From contig PKFB01000080.1 of assembly GCA_002919305.1 (NCBI GenBank), positions 124,001 through 188,000 on the forward strand: a stretch of DNA of 64,000 nt. The letters run 5' to 3'. The translations under genes were made by a program, and so were the position numbers. The DNA is from Actinomycetales bacterium. Its GTDB lineage: Bacteria > Actinomycetota > Actinomycetes > Mycobacteriales > Micromonosporaceae. This document shows positions 9,245-18,024 of the stretch, piece by piece (the first letter of the stretch is position 1; each line of letters begins with the position of its first letter). The notes beneath the pieces are model-generated. The model searched no databases. It was not told the DNA's origin and saw nothing but the letters and a program-made list of their open reading frames with translations.

Positions 9245-9631
9245 TCAGCTGATGATGCGGGCGCACAGGATGAATATCAGGACCAGTCCGATGGCGGCGG
9301 CCATGATGCCGACGCCTCGGGTGATCGTCAGAGCCTGTTGTTCGGCCTCGTCGATGGCCTCCTGATCCTGCGGCGGCAGCTGACGGGGCGGGATCGGTTC
9401 AACCACCGTGGGCGGACGCCAGCCGGGTGGCGGAGGGGCCGTGGGCGGCGGCCCGGTATAGACGACTGGTTCAGGGGCGGGCGACGGAGGAGCGGGGGCC
9501 GCCAGGGGCACCTCGCCCTCCGCGGGGCGGCGCCATACCGCATCCGGATCCGCCTCGTGCGTATGGTCGCTGGGGGTAGGCTCCCGCGGCGCCGGATCGT
9601 GTTGGTTGGCCGGCTGGTTCGGCTCACTCAC
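9245..9631 (-). CDS. Proline-rich protein with C-terminal membrane anchor
   Basis: A 128-aa protein of unknown function. The first 80 residues are rich in Pro, Ala and Glu (VYTGPPPTAPPPPGWRPP), followed by a short polar stretch and one transmembrane helix at the C terminus (TRGVGIMAAAIGLVLIFIL). Such tail-anchored proline-rich proteins are common in actinomycetes. The start is uncertain: GTG at 9631 (SEPNQPANQ) fits best, ATG at 9652 is possible, and longer readings run into the helicase gene. No strong ribosome binding site is seen. Confidence 0.6.
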   Translation of the reverse strand: MSEPNQPANQHDPAPREPTPSDHTHEADPDAVWRRPAEGEVPLAAPAPPSPAPEPVVYTGPPPTAPPPPGWRPPTVVEPIPPRQLPPQDQEAIDEAEQQALTITRGVGIMAAAIGLVLIFILCARIIS

Positions 9632-9717
9632 GCGAACGACGCTACCAACCATCTGGTAGCGACCATGCGCCGCAGCCTTTGGTGTTTTGCGTGACTTGTC
9701 GTGCAAAGCCGAGCGCC

Positions 9718-11547
9718 TCACTCGGAGGCGGGGGTGATCCGCCGGCGACGCCGCCGCCGTCGGGTCGGGTTGGAGGCATCCAGCTCCACATCGGTCTGCC
9801 AACCACTGGTTCGGGCCTCATCGGTGTCGCTGGACGCGTGCGGTGAAGCCAGCTCCGTCATGACCTGCACGGCGTCCGCCGGCCGCGCGGCATCCGTTGC
9901 CGAGGAGGCGGGCGCGATGTCAGCGTGCGGATCGGGGGTACCCGCGCTGGCTTCCCCCGTGGTATCGGAGGCGTTGCCTCCCTCACCGGAGCCGAGCCGG
10001 CGTCGACGACGCCGACGAACCCTCTCACCCGGTTGACTTGACGCCTCCTGACCGGACGGCCGCCCGGTGTTGGGAGCCGACCCCTTTCCGCGTCCCCTGG
10101 TGCGGGACCGCCGCCGGCGGCGACGCGGTTCGATGTCCTCCTCGGCCTCGGCCGCTAGCCCTGCACGGATCCGTTGCTCACTGGGCAGCGTCGCGGAGGC
10201 GCTCTCCGGGATGCGGAGATCGTCGTAGAGGTGCCGGGAGGTGTGGTATGTCTCGACCGGCTCGGGAACGCCGAGGCCGAGCGCCTTGTCGATCAGACGC
10301 CAGCGGGGCAGCTCCTCCCAGTCGACGAACGTCACCGCCACCCCAGCGGCGCCGGCTCGGCCGGTACGCCCGATCCGGTGAACGTAGGTTTCGGCGTCTT
10401 CGGGGCAGTCGTAGTTGATGACGTGCGTGACGCCACTGACGTCCAAGCCTCGCGCCGCCACATCGGTGGCGACCAGAATGTCGATCTTCCCCGTGCGGAA
10501 GGCGCGCAACGCCCGTTCCCGGGCGCCCTGTCCCAGGTCCCCGTGAACCGCGGCGACGGCGAACCCACGGAAGTCCAGCTCGTCGGCGACCCTCTGGGCG
10601 GTCCGCTTGGTGCGGCAGAACACCATCGCCAGACCGCGGTCCTTGGCCTGTAGCGCCCGCACCAGCACCTCGATCCGGTTCAGGTTATGGGTGCGGTAGA
10701 TGTACTGCTCGGTCGACGGACTGGGCCCGGTGGCCGCCAAGTGGTCGGCGTGGATGGTGACCGGATTTCGGAGGAAACGCCGGGACAACGCCACGATCGG
10801 ATCCGGCATGGTGGCCGAGAACAGCATGGTTTGACGCCGCTCGGGCAGCATGGCCAGGATCTTTTCTACATCGTCCAAAAAGCCCAGGTCGAGCATCCGG
10901 TCGGCCTCGTCCAGCACCAGCATGCTCACCGCGTCGAGCTGCAGATGGCCGGAGTCAGCCAGATCCAACAGCCGACCCGGCGTTCCCACGACCAGATCAA
11001 CCCCGGCGCGCAGGGCTTTGATCTGCGGTTCATACGCTACGCCGCCATAGACCGGAAGGACGCGGACCCGGCGCCGGCTCCCCGCCGTCGCCAGATCGCG
11101 CGCCACCTGAAGTCCAAGCTCTCGAGTAGGGACGACGACCAGCGCCTGGGGGCGACCGTCCGCGCCTTCGTCGGGGCCGAGAAGCCGCTGCAGGATCGGG
11201 ATGCCGAACCCGAGTGTCTTACCGGTGCCGGTCGGCGCCTGCCCGATGACATCGGCGCCGCGCAGCAGGATGGGGATGGCGTACTCCTGAATGGCGAACG
11301 CCCGGGTAATACCGACCGCTTCGAGCGCGGCGACGGTCTCCTCGCGTACTCCCAGGTCCCGAAAAGTAGGGCTGTCGGGTCGGATGGGTGCGCCGGCCCT
11401 CAGTCCGTTGGCCATCGGCTGGGTGGTCTTTCGGTTGTTGGCTTCCGACTCGGGCGCGTCATCGGAGTGGGAGGCGTTCGTTACGTCCGGAGTGTTGTGG
11501 TGTGAGGTCCGGTTTTCCTCCAGGGTCTCTTCATCCCTATGGAGCAT
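9718..11547 (-). CDS. DEAD-box RNA helicase
   Basis: ATP-dependent RNA helicase of about 609 aa, probably acting in ribosome assembly or RNA turnover. Motifs in order: Q-motif region (TFRDLGVREETVAAL ... FAIQEYAIP), Walker A APTGTGKT, PTREL, DEADRMLDLGF, SATMP, VATDVAARGLDV and HRIGRTGRAG. The C-terminal third is low complexity with Arg-rich blocks (RRRRRRSRTRGRGKG), an RNA-binding tail. I place the start at the ATG at 11547, with AAAGGGA just upstream; a longer frame to 11724 lacks a ribosome binding site. The N-terminal 50 residues are polar and His/Asn rich. Confidence 0.92.
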   Translation of the reverse strand: MLHRDEETLEENRTSHHNTPDVTNASHSDDAPESEANNRKTTQPMANGLRAGAPIRPDSPTFRDLGVREETVAALEAVGITRAFAIQEYAIPILLRGADVIGQAPTGTGKTLGFGIPILQRLLGPDEGADGRPQALVVVPTRELGLQVARDLATAGSRRRVRVLPVYGGVAYEPQIKALRAGVDLVVGTPGRLLDLADSGHLQLDAVSMLVLDEADRMLDLGFLDDVEKILAMLPERRQTMLFSATMPDPIVALSRRFLRNPVTIHADHLAATGPSPSTEQYIYRTHNLNRIEVLVRALQAKDRGLAMVFCRTKRTAQRVADELDFRGFAVAAVHGDLGQGARERALRAFRTGKIDILVATDVAARGLDVSGVTHVINYDCPEDAETYVHRIGRTGRAGAAGVAVTFVDWEELPRWRLIDKALGLGVPEPVETYHTSRHLYDDLRIPESASATLPSEQRIRAGLAAEAEEDIEPRRRRRRSRTRGRGKGSAPNTGRPSGQEASSQPGERVRRRRRRRLGSGEGGNASDTTGEASAGTPDPHADIAPASSATDAARPADAVQVMTELASPHASSDTDEARTSGWQTDVELDASNPTRRRRRRRRITPASE

Positions 11548-11861
11548 TTCGTCCCTTTGGGTGTTGTGATGCAGTGTGGTGTCCCTCTCTGACGTTGGCG
11601 CGTCCGGTCGTTGCCCACCAGGTGGAACTCCACATGCGAAGCTCCCGCCACACACGGCCCTCGGGCCGCGGGCTCGCCGCTGGCGGACCGGCAGCGTTCC
11701 CCACCGATATGGCTGGCACGGCAACAGCTGGCTCAGCCGAACGGTTGGCGCGCAGGTACGCGCCGTTCATTACGGGGTCACTCACCCCGCGTGCTGAACC
11801 CATGGTACGCGGCCGACACACGATCGGGGTATGGACTGCGCCCGAGCGGTAACCTGCGCAG
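11548..11861. other. Divergent promoter region
   Basis: 314 bp between the helicase gene and the ferritin-like gene. It holds a small hairpin, CGGGGT (11773-11778) with ACCCCG (11784-11789). No convincing small gene is visible; the promoters of both flanking genes must lie here. Confidence 0.4.
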
Positions 11862-12671
11862 GTGTCTGATTCTCACTCTGATTCATCCCACCCTGATCCA
11901 GCTAAGGCTGCGCTGGACGGTACCGCAGGAAGTGGTACCGAAGGCTCTGGTTCGGAATCCCTGGATTCTCCGGACGCGGGATCCGTTGAGCCGCTCGATA
12001 CTGAATCTGGTGCCCCCGTCGATTACGTGCCCAGCACGGAAGCCGTCATCGACCTGTTGGGCGTACTGGCGTATGGGCAGCTGGTGGCTTTCGACCGCAT
12101 GGCGGCTGACGCGCGACTAGCTCCCGATCTGCGTCGGCGGGCGGTGCTCTCTGAGATGGCTGCCGCCGAGATCGCCCATTACCAACGACTCGTCCGGCGC
12201 ATCCGCCAGTTGGGGGCTGAACCGGAGGAGGTGATGCAGTCCTACGTGGCCGCGTTCGAGGCCTACCACGACCAAACGCAACCCCGTGACTGGCTGGAGG
12301 CGCTGGTTAAGGCCTATGTCGGTGACGGGATCGCGGATGACTTTTACCGTGAGATGGCGCGGTTCCTCGTATCGCCAGATCGGGAACTGGTGTTGGAAGT
12401 CCTCCACGACACGCGGTACTCCGATCTCGCGGCCGCCGAGATCAAAACCGCCATCGCGGCGGATCCCAAGATCGCCAACCGCTTGGCCTTGTGGGCCCGG
12501 CGCCTAGTGGGGGAGGCGTTGACCCAGGCACAGCGGGTCGGCGCCGAACGTGACGCTCTTACCAGGATGATCGTGGAGAGCTCAGGCGACATCGCGGGGG
12601 TAGCCGCACTCATCAAACGCCTCACCACGGCGCATACCGCGCGGATGACCGCTATCGGCCTGAACAACTGA
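11862..12671 (+). CDS. Ferritin-like protein related to tRNA hydroxylase MiaE
   Basis: A 269-aa protein with a polar, Ser/Asp-rich N-terminal tail of about 55 residues and a four-helix bundle behind it. EMAAAEIAHYQRL contains the Glu-x-x-His pair of a ferritin-like di-iron site, and AAAEIKTAI in the second half provides further candidate Glu ligands. The family is annotated as ferritin-like or tRNA-(ms2io6A)-hydroxylase-like; in actinomycetes it sits next to the same helicase and DUF3107 genes, but the reaction is unproven. GTG start. Confidence 0.75.
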   Translation: MSDSHSDSSHPDPAKAALDGTAGSGTEGSGSESLDSPDAGSVEPLDTESGAPVDYVPSTEAVIDLLGVLAYGQLVAFDRMAADARLAPDLRRRAVLSEMAAAEIAHYQRLVRRIRQLGAEPEEVMQSYVAAFEAYHDQTQPRDWLEALVKAYVGDGIADDFYREMARFLVSPDRELVLEVLHDTRYSDLAAAEIKTAIAADPKIANRLALWARRLVGEALTQAQRVGAERDALTRMIVESSGDIAGVAALIKRLTTAHTARMTAIGLNN

Positions 12672-12700
12672 GGCTGTTCGTTTAAACAAGCGACAGCGAG

Positions 12701-12731
12701 GGGCCGGTCCCGCGTGAGGCGGGATCGGCCC
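12701..12731. terminator. Bidirectional terminator hairpin
   Basis: Stem 12701-12713 with 12719-12731 (13 bp including one G-T pair, 5-nt loop) between two convergent genes. Strong hairpin without a long T-run. Confidence 0.6.
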
Positions 12732-12763
12732 TGCGGATCGGGAGGATCGCTGAGGAAGATCGC

Positions 12764-12991
12764 TCAGGTGGCGGTGAAGCCAACCGGCCGGGGTCCCTGC
12801 TCGGCGATCTCCACATAGGCGACCTTGTCCACGGGGACGATGACCCGGCGCCCCTTCTCGTCCTCCAGCGAGAGCACTCCTGCCTTGGAGCTGATCGCGT
12901 CCGTCACCGCTTGTTCGATTTCCTTCGGTGACTGACTGCTCTCCAGCACCAGTTCGCGGGTTGCGAACTGTACGCCGATCTTGACCTCCAC
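12764..12991 (-). CDS. DUF3107 family protein
   Basis: A 75-aa actinobacterial protein. Beginning MEVKIGVQFATRELVLES and ending in VDKVAYVEIAEQ, it reads as a small beta-alpha fold with a charged central helix (SPKEIEQAVTDAI). The family is conserved next to the helicase and ferritin-like genes across actinomycetes; its function is unknown. ATG start with GAGGCGAC upstream. Confidence 0.88.
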   Translation of the reverse strand: MEVKIGVQFATRELVLESSQSPKEIEQAVTDAISSKAGVLSLEDEKGRRVIVPVDKVAYVEIAEQGPRPVGFTAT

Positions 12992-13030
12992 GTCGCCTCC
13001 TCGGCAGGCTGATGAACCGTCCCTAGAAGG

Positions 13031-13705
13031 CTAACTGGCCTCATGACCGGTTTGGGGTAGGGGAGCGGGGTGGGTCGGGCTCGGTTCGGACTGCAGCGGG
13101 AAGCTGGCGATGCCCCGCCAGGCCAGCGTCGCCAACAGGCTTATGGCCTCCTCTTTGGGAATCGTCCGGCCACTGGCCAGCCAGAAGCGGGCGCCCACCT
13201 CGGCGGCGCCGGTGAGACCGACCGCCAACAGCTCGGCACGCTGGCGGCTCACACCAGTGTCCGCCATGATCGTTTCGGTGATCGCCTCGATGCAGCTGCG
13301 TTCGGCTCGCGCCATCCGTTCCCGAACCGCGGGGTCGTTACGCAGATCGGATTCGAAGACCAACCGGAACGCCTCGCCGTTGCCGTCGACGAAGTCGAAG
13401 TAGGCTCGCATGGCGGCGTCGACCCGGGTTTTGTTGTCGGTGGTGGAGGCCATGGCCGCGCGGACTTTCTCCACGAGGGCGTCGCAGTGAGTGTCCAGCA
13501 GCGCCAGGTAGAGATCGAGTTTGCCGGGGAAATGCTGGTACAGCACAGGCTTGCTGACTCCCGCCCGCTCGGCGATGTCATCCATGGCGGCGGCGTGATA
13601 GCCCTGCGCCACGAAGACTTCCTGTGCCGCGGCGAGGAGTTGCTTGCGCCGGGCCGAACGGGGCAGACGTGTCGGTCGTCCGTCCGTCTGCGTCACGCCG
13701 GTCAT
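13031..13705 (-). CDS. TetR-family transcriptional regulator
   Basis: A 224-aa regulator. The N-terminal helix-turn-helix is clear (QEVFVAQGYHAAAMDDIAE, then AGVSKPVLYQHFPGK), followed by an all-helical ligand-binding region with no recognisable ligand motif. The start at 13705 is chosen because AGGAGG lies 7 nt upstream. Its position upstream of DUF3107 suggests a housekeeping regulator. Targets are unknown, and no perfect operator is seen in its own upstream region. Confidence 0.88.
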   Translation of the reverse strand: MTGVTQTDGRPTRLPRSARRKQLLAAAQEVFVAQGYHAAAMDDIAERAGVSKPVLYQHFPGKLDLYLALLDTHCDALVEKVRAAMASTTDNKTRVDAAMRAYFDFVDGNGEAFRLVFESDLRNDPAVRERMARAERSCIEAITETIMADTGVSRQRAELLAVGLTGAAEVGARFWLASGRTIPKEEAISLLATLAWRGIASFPLQSEPSPTHPAPLPQTGHEAS

Positions 13706-13881
13706 CGGCAACCTCCTCTTCATCACACGGCCACTACCCGCTGTTGGGCGAGCGTAGTCCAGCCTTCCCCGCTCGACGGTACAAGCGTTGTCCAGCTGTC
13801 TTGAAAGGCGGCAGGTGGCCACCTATCGCGCATGGTGCCCACCACGGTAGCCTCCCGCCATACGTGATCGAGGAGCGTGCG

Positions 13882-15765
13882 GTGTCTGAAGCAGGAGGGC
13901 GTGGCCCCCAAACCAAGCCTGGGGGTACCCCAGGGTGGGAGCCTCACCAGTCCGACCAGCCCGATTCCTGGCGGCCGGTGCCCGCCCAGCGGTTCGGTGA
14001 ACCCTCAATCGAGGGAGGAGCCGACAGACGTCAAAAGAACGAGGAAGAACCCAGACGGTCGTTGTTCCCGGCGGATGCCGATCCCAGGAGCATCGCCGCC
14101 GACATGCTGCGGCGCATCGGGGACACTCAGGATTTCAGTAAGCCGGACTGGACCCGGTCCACCCCGATGGCTCCGTCCCCGGTGTTGCCGTACGACGCTC
14201 CACCACCCCCGTCGTACGGGCCATCTCTTCCCGGCTCCTCACCCGCCTCGTACGGACAGACCTCGTACGGCCAGACCGCCTCGTACGGAGCACCTGCGTC
14301 CGCCCCTGCGCCGTGGGCACCCTCACCGCCGTCGCCGCCCGGCCCACGGACCTCGGAGCCTGCCTACAAGACCCGGGAGGGGGAACGGGGGACTGCCGCC
14401 TCGGACATCGCCGACGCGGTCGCGGGACGTCGCGCGGCCGAGGTGGGTGTCCCATCCCCGGCAACCGTTCCGTCCCGGAGCGAACCCGAAGGACAGACGG
14501 CTCCGTCTGACGAGAAGCCCGAGGAAGGACGAGAACCGGAGCCCGAGTCCCGAGCGCGTACCTCCGAGGCCCGACCGGTCATCCCGACTCTGGGTGAACG
14601 CCTGGCACGCAGGATGGGCAGGGAGCTGCGTCGTCACGGGGACGACTCGGCCGAGGCAGCTCTGACCGAGTCGGCTCTGACCGAGTCAGGACGCGAGGAG
14701 CGGAGTGAGCAACCCGCCCCACCGACCTTCTCGGCTCAGGTGGGAGACCCGACGCAAAGGCCAGTGGTGGCTGAGGCGTTCCCCACGAGGCCGCGGCATA
14801 GCCGCCGGGCCGCTCCCGAGCAGCGGGACGCCGGGGAGACAGGGAGTGCGAAGGCAACCGGAGGCGCGACGAACTCGACCGATGGCTGGACGGGGACCGA
14901 CGTGTCCCCACCGTTGCCTCCGACCCTGGCGGACCGCATCGATATTCCCGCGATGCTCGCGGCGGTGCGGGATGTCCCCGGTGTTCGAGGCGCTGAACTG
15001 CGGACACGACCGGATGGAGAACGCACATTGCGTCTGGAATTGGAGGATTCGGCCGATCCTGCTACGGTTAGTAACGCTGTGGCGCGTCTTCTTGAGGACC
15101 GTCTTGGTATGACGGCCCCCCCTTCCCAGATCGAACGGTCAGCGACCGGAGCGCTCGGCCGCGTCCGAGGACGCGACTGGAGCGGCGGGGCACACGCCGA
15201 CAGCGACTCGGCACAGCCGCAGAGCCGGCTCGGTATATCCGGAACTGGGCGACACGGGCTTGAGCCCGACGTCCAGACCTCTGAGGGGGCCTCGCGACGC
15301 CGGTCGTCCTACCACGATTCCTCTCGCGCTTCCCGTCACAGCAAGGAAGCAACCGGTGCCGAGAGCTCTAAAGGCCGGTTCCGGATTGAGCAGGTGCAGG
15401 TGGTTCAGGCTGGGCTGGAATGCGCGGTTGAGGTCGGCTTGGCCTATAACGGCACCCGGGCCGTGGGGCGTTCGGCAGGGCCGGCGGTGGAGTCTCAACT
15501 GTTGCGGGCGGCGGCCGCCGCCACGCTAGAGGCGGTGACCGCGCTGCTGGCGGGCCGGGTGCGAGGCGCCGTGGAGTACGCGGGTGTGGTCTCGACTGGG
15601 CACACCCCGGTCGCCCTTGTGGTGCTCATCCTGATGACCGCCTCCACCATGGAGCGCCACGTGGGCGCCGCTGAGGTGACCGATGAGGCGCCACACGCGG
15701 TGGTACGGGCGACTTTGTCCGCGTTGAACCGGCGCTTGGAGGCCTTGGTCGATGAACAGGAGTGA
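13882..15765 (+). CDS. Large actinobacterial protein of unknown function
   Basis: About 627 aa. The N-terminal half is low complexity, with Pro/Ser-rich sequence and a short SYGQTSYGQTASYG repeat near residues 110-135, then charged segments. An alpha-beta segment (RIDIPAMLAAVRDVPGVRG) lies around residues 350-420. The last 130 residues are the conserved part: a sheet-rich region (KGRFRIEQVQVVQAGLECAVEV) and helices, reminiscent of small regulatory domains. No signal peptide or membrane helix is seen. The GTG at 13882 has GAGGAG 8 nt upstream. I do not recognise a function. Its C-terminal domain overlaps no other gene, and the alpha/beta hydrolase gene follows within 20 bp. Confidence 0.7.
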   Translation: MSEAGGRGPQTKPGGTPGWEPHQSDQPDSWRPVPAQRFGEPSIEGGADRRQKNEEEPRRSLFPADADPRSIAADMLRRIGDTQDFSKPDWTRSTPMAPSPVLPYDAPPPPSYGPSLPGSSPASYGQTSYGQTASYGAPASAPAPWAPSPPSPPGPRTSEPAYKTREGERGTAASDIADAVAGRRAAEVGVPSPATVPSRSEPEGQTAPSDEKPEEGREPEPESRARTSEARPVIPTLGERLARRMGRELRRHGDDSAEAALTESALTESGREERSEQPAPPTFSAQVGDPTQRPVVAEAFPTRPRHSRRAAPEQRDAGETGSAKATGGATNSTDGWTGTDVSPPLPPTLADRIDIPAMLAAVRDVPGVRGAELRTRPDGERTLRLELEDSADPATVSNAVARLLEDRLGMTAPPSQIERSATGALGRVRGRDWSGGAHADSDSAQPQSRLGISGTGRHGLEPDVQTSEGASRRRSSYHDSSRASRHSKEATGAESSKGRFRIEQVQVVQAGLECAVEVGLAYNGTRAVGRSAGPAVESQLLRAAAAATLEAVTALLAGRVRGAVEYAGVVSTGHTPVALVVLILMTASTMERHVGAAEVTDEAPHAVVRATLSALNRRLEALVDEQE

Positions 15766-15783
15766 ACGCCGGGCGTCCTAAGG

Positions 15784-16815
15784 GTGACAGATAGATCACA
15801 GTGGCTTGTCAAGGAGGGGATCCATAATGCAGAGATGAAGCGGGCGAGATTGGTCCCTGAGGACGCGATCCCCGAGCGCGCCGAACTCCCCGCTCCCTGG
15901 CCAGGCGAGGAGGTGCTTATCGGCGGCCGGAGGACGTTTCTGCGTATGACACCGTCCACCGCGCCAGACGCTGAACCGGCGCTGTACATCCACGGTCTGG
16001 GAGGATCATCCCAGAACTGGACGGATGTGGCCGATCTGCTGTCGGATCGACTGATCGGGTACGCGCCGGACTTGGCAGGTTTCGGGCGTAGTGATCCACC
16101 TGAGCGGTATACGTTGGCCGCACTTTCCACCCAGATCATCCAAGTGATCGAACATATTGGACGTGGGCCGGTCCACTTGTTCGGGAACTCCCTGGGTGGA
16201 GTGGTTGCCGTCCGGGTGGCGGCCACTCGTCCCGACCTGGTTCGAACCCTCACATTGATCTCACCTGCGATGCCGTTCATCGATCCGCGTTGGTCGGTGC
16301 AAAGCAGGTTCGTCCCTTTCCTCTTCTTCCCACGGGTGGACCGGCTCGCGGAACGGCGACTGTCCCAGCTGCCTCCCGAGAAGGTGGCCTGGCTGATGAC
16401 CAGCCAGTGCTGGGCCGATCCGTACCGGATGCCGCCACGGAGAATGGCCGAGGCGATTGAGGAGGCGGCCCGGCGGCGGCAGGTCCCGTGGAATACAGCC
16501 GCCTACGTGCGGACATTCCGAGGACTGATCAGCAGTTTCCTGCGTGCCTACCTCCCGGGACGAGATTCCCTGTGGCGCCTTGCGGCCCAAGTCAGCGCGC
16601 CTACCCTGGTGATCTGGGGACGTCAGGACCGGATGATCAACGTCCGACTGGCCCCCCGGGTGGGACGGGCGATCCCCGATAGCCGACTGCTCATCGTGGA
16701 CCGGGTCGGCCACACCCCCCAGATGGAGGTGCCTCGTATCGTCGCTCGAGCATTCCTGGGAATGCTGGAGGAGATCGAGACGGACAGTCGGGATACAGCC
16801 GCCCTATCGGCCTAA
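15784..16815 (+). CDS. Alpha/beta hydrolase
   Basis: A 343-aa serine hydrolase fold protein. YIHGLGGSSQNW provides the oxyanion region, GNSLGG the nucleophile elbow Ser, GRQDRMI the Asp and VGHTPQME the His, so the catalytic triad is complete. A helical cap lies between the Ser and Asp motifs. The substrate is unknown. The start is uncertain: GTG at 15784 gives the longest protein, while the ATG at 15835 begins closer to where homologous sequences usually start; AAGGAGGGG lies between them. An intrinsic terminator follows. Confidence 0.85.
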   Translation: MTDRSQWLVKEGIHNAEMKRARLVPEDAIPERAELPAPWPGEEVLIGGRRTFLRMTPSTAPDAEPALYIHGLGGSSQNWTDVADLLSDRLIGYAPDLAGFGRSDPPERYTLAALSTQIIQVIEHIGRGPVHLFGNSLGGVVAVRVAATRPDLVRTLTLISPAMPFIDPRWSVQSRFVPFLFFPRVDRLAERRLSQLPPEKVAWLMTSQCWADPYRMPPRRMAEAIEEAARRRQVPWNTAAYVRTFRGLISSFLRAYLPGRDSLWRLAAQVSAPTLVIWGRQDRMINVRLAPRVGRAIPDSRLLIVDRVGHTPQMEVPRIVARAFLGMLEEIETDSRDTAALSA

Positions 16816-16849
16816 AACCGACCCTTGAAACCGATGGGTTGACAGGGGT

Positions 16850-16883
16850 GCGAGGTTGCCTCTGGTGAGAAGCCTCGCTTTTT
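16850..16883 (+). terminator. Intrinsic terminator after alpha/beta hydrolase gene
   Basis: GCGAGG (16850-16855) pairs with CCTCGC (16873-16878) and is followed directly by five T residues. Wobble pairs extend the stem inward. Confidence 0.8.
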
Positions 16884-16934
16884 GACGGGGTTCCCGCATC
16901 TGACCGTCAGCCAGCATGCAAAGCTGATGACGAT

Positions 16935-17870
16935 ATGGCTGACTCAACCGATGCGAGGCCCCCACGCCACCAGAGGCAACGAAGCACCCCTGGGACGGCG
17001 GGGCCTGTTCCGGGAGAAAGCCATGGGCCGCGTATGGCGGCGCGTTATCAACGGCGTCTAGAACGACTCGCCGCCGCGCGTCGTCGTCGCCGTCGGATTG
17101 TGGTGACGCTTGTGGTGGTCGCCACCCTGGTGCTTGGGATTGCTGTGGTCCGCGGTGGCCTGAACAACCCCCAACAGACGGCTTTGGAACCGACGCCTCG
17201 CCTCTCTGAGACCAGGCCAGCATCGGGAGGCACCTCCACCGCGCCCTCAGTCGCGCCTTCTCCTTCTGCCACCTCGGCGTCCCCGACGCCGGTGGTCCCA
17301 CCCCAGAGCGGCTCCGGGGACTTCGTCACCGCACCGGGCGAGAGCCCGGTGCTCGGATTCGCCGGGGAGTTGCTGCGGTATCGCGTACAGGTGGAACTGC
17401 TGGACTCCGCTCCGGTCTTCGACCCCGAGGAGTTCGCCGCGATGGTCGACGCCACGCTCGGGGATCCGCGCAGCTGGATCGCTGGTGGCACGGTGCGGTT
17501 CCAACGGACAGCTACCGAGCCGTGGGATTTCACGGTCTACCTGGCGACCCCGGACACCGTCGACGTGTTGTGTGCCGGGGTCAACACGAACGGGTACACC
17601 TCATGCCGGAACGGCGATCGGGTCGTGATCAATCTGGCCCGGTGGCTGCTCGCGGTGGAGCACTGGGACTCCGACCTGACGACGTACCGGCAGTATGTGA
17701 TCAACCACGAAGTGGGGCATCGGCTGGGGGAACGCCACCAGCGGTGTCCCGGTCCGGGACAGCCGGCACCGGTGATGCAGCAGCAGACTCTGACGCTGGC
17801 GGAATGCCACGGCAATGCTTGGCCTTACATCAATGGTGAGGAGTACAGCGGAGAGCTGGGCTCCTACTGA
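16935..17870 (+). CDS. DUF3152 membrane-anchored metzincin-like protein
   Basis: A 311-aa protein with a basic N-terminal cytoplasmic segment, one transmembrane helix (RIVVTLVVVATLVLGIAVV, about residues 54-72), a Ser/Thr/Pro-rich linker and an extracytoplasmic domain. The domain has HEVGHRLGERH, the extended zinc motif HExxHxxGxxH of metzincin peptidases, and Cys pairs likely to form disulfides. DUF3152 proteins are widespread in actinomycetes with no known substrate. The intact catalytic Glu argues for activity. Confidence 0.88.
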   Translation: MADSTDARPPRHQRQRSTPGTAGPVPGESHGPRMAARYQRRLERLAAARRRRRRIVVTLVVVATLVLGIAVVRGGLNNPQQTALEPTPRLSETRPASGGTSTAPSVAPSPSATSASPTPVVPPQSGSGDFVTAPGESPVLGFAGELLRYRVQVELLDSAPVFDPEEFAAMVDATLGDPRSWIAGGTVRFQRTATEPWDFTVYLATPDTVDVLCAGVNTNGYTSCRNGDRVVINLARWLLAVEHWDSDLTTYRQYVINHEVGHRLGERHQRCPGPGQPAPVMQQQTLTLAECHGNAWPYINGEEYSGELGSY

Positions 17871-18024
17871 CCCCGCGGCCGCGGCGGGGCGGTCGATCCA
17901 GTGATGGACTTCGATCGCTAGAAGTTACTCCGTCGAGGACACGCGGGTGGTCGACGTCACCGACGACGCGATCACCGACGGGGCACAATTGCGTTGAGCA
18001 GAAGCTGGAGCGAAAGGCAGTACC

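Noticed and set aside
10687-11505. Long plus-strand frame opposite the DEAD-box helicase
   Set aside because: Shadow of the helicase gene; no domain seen.
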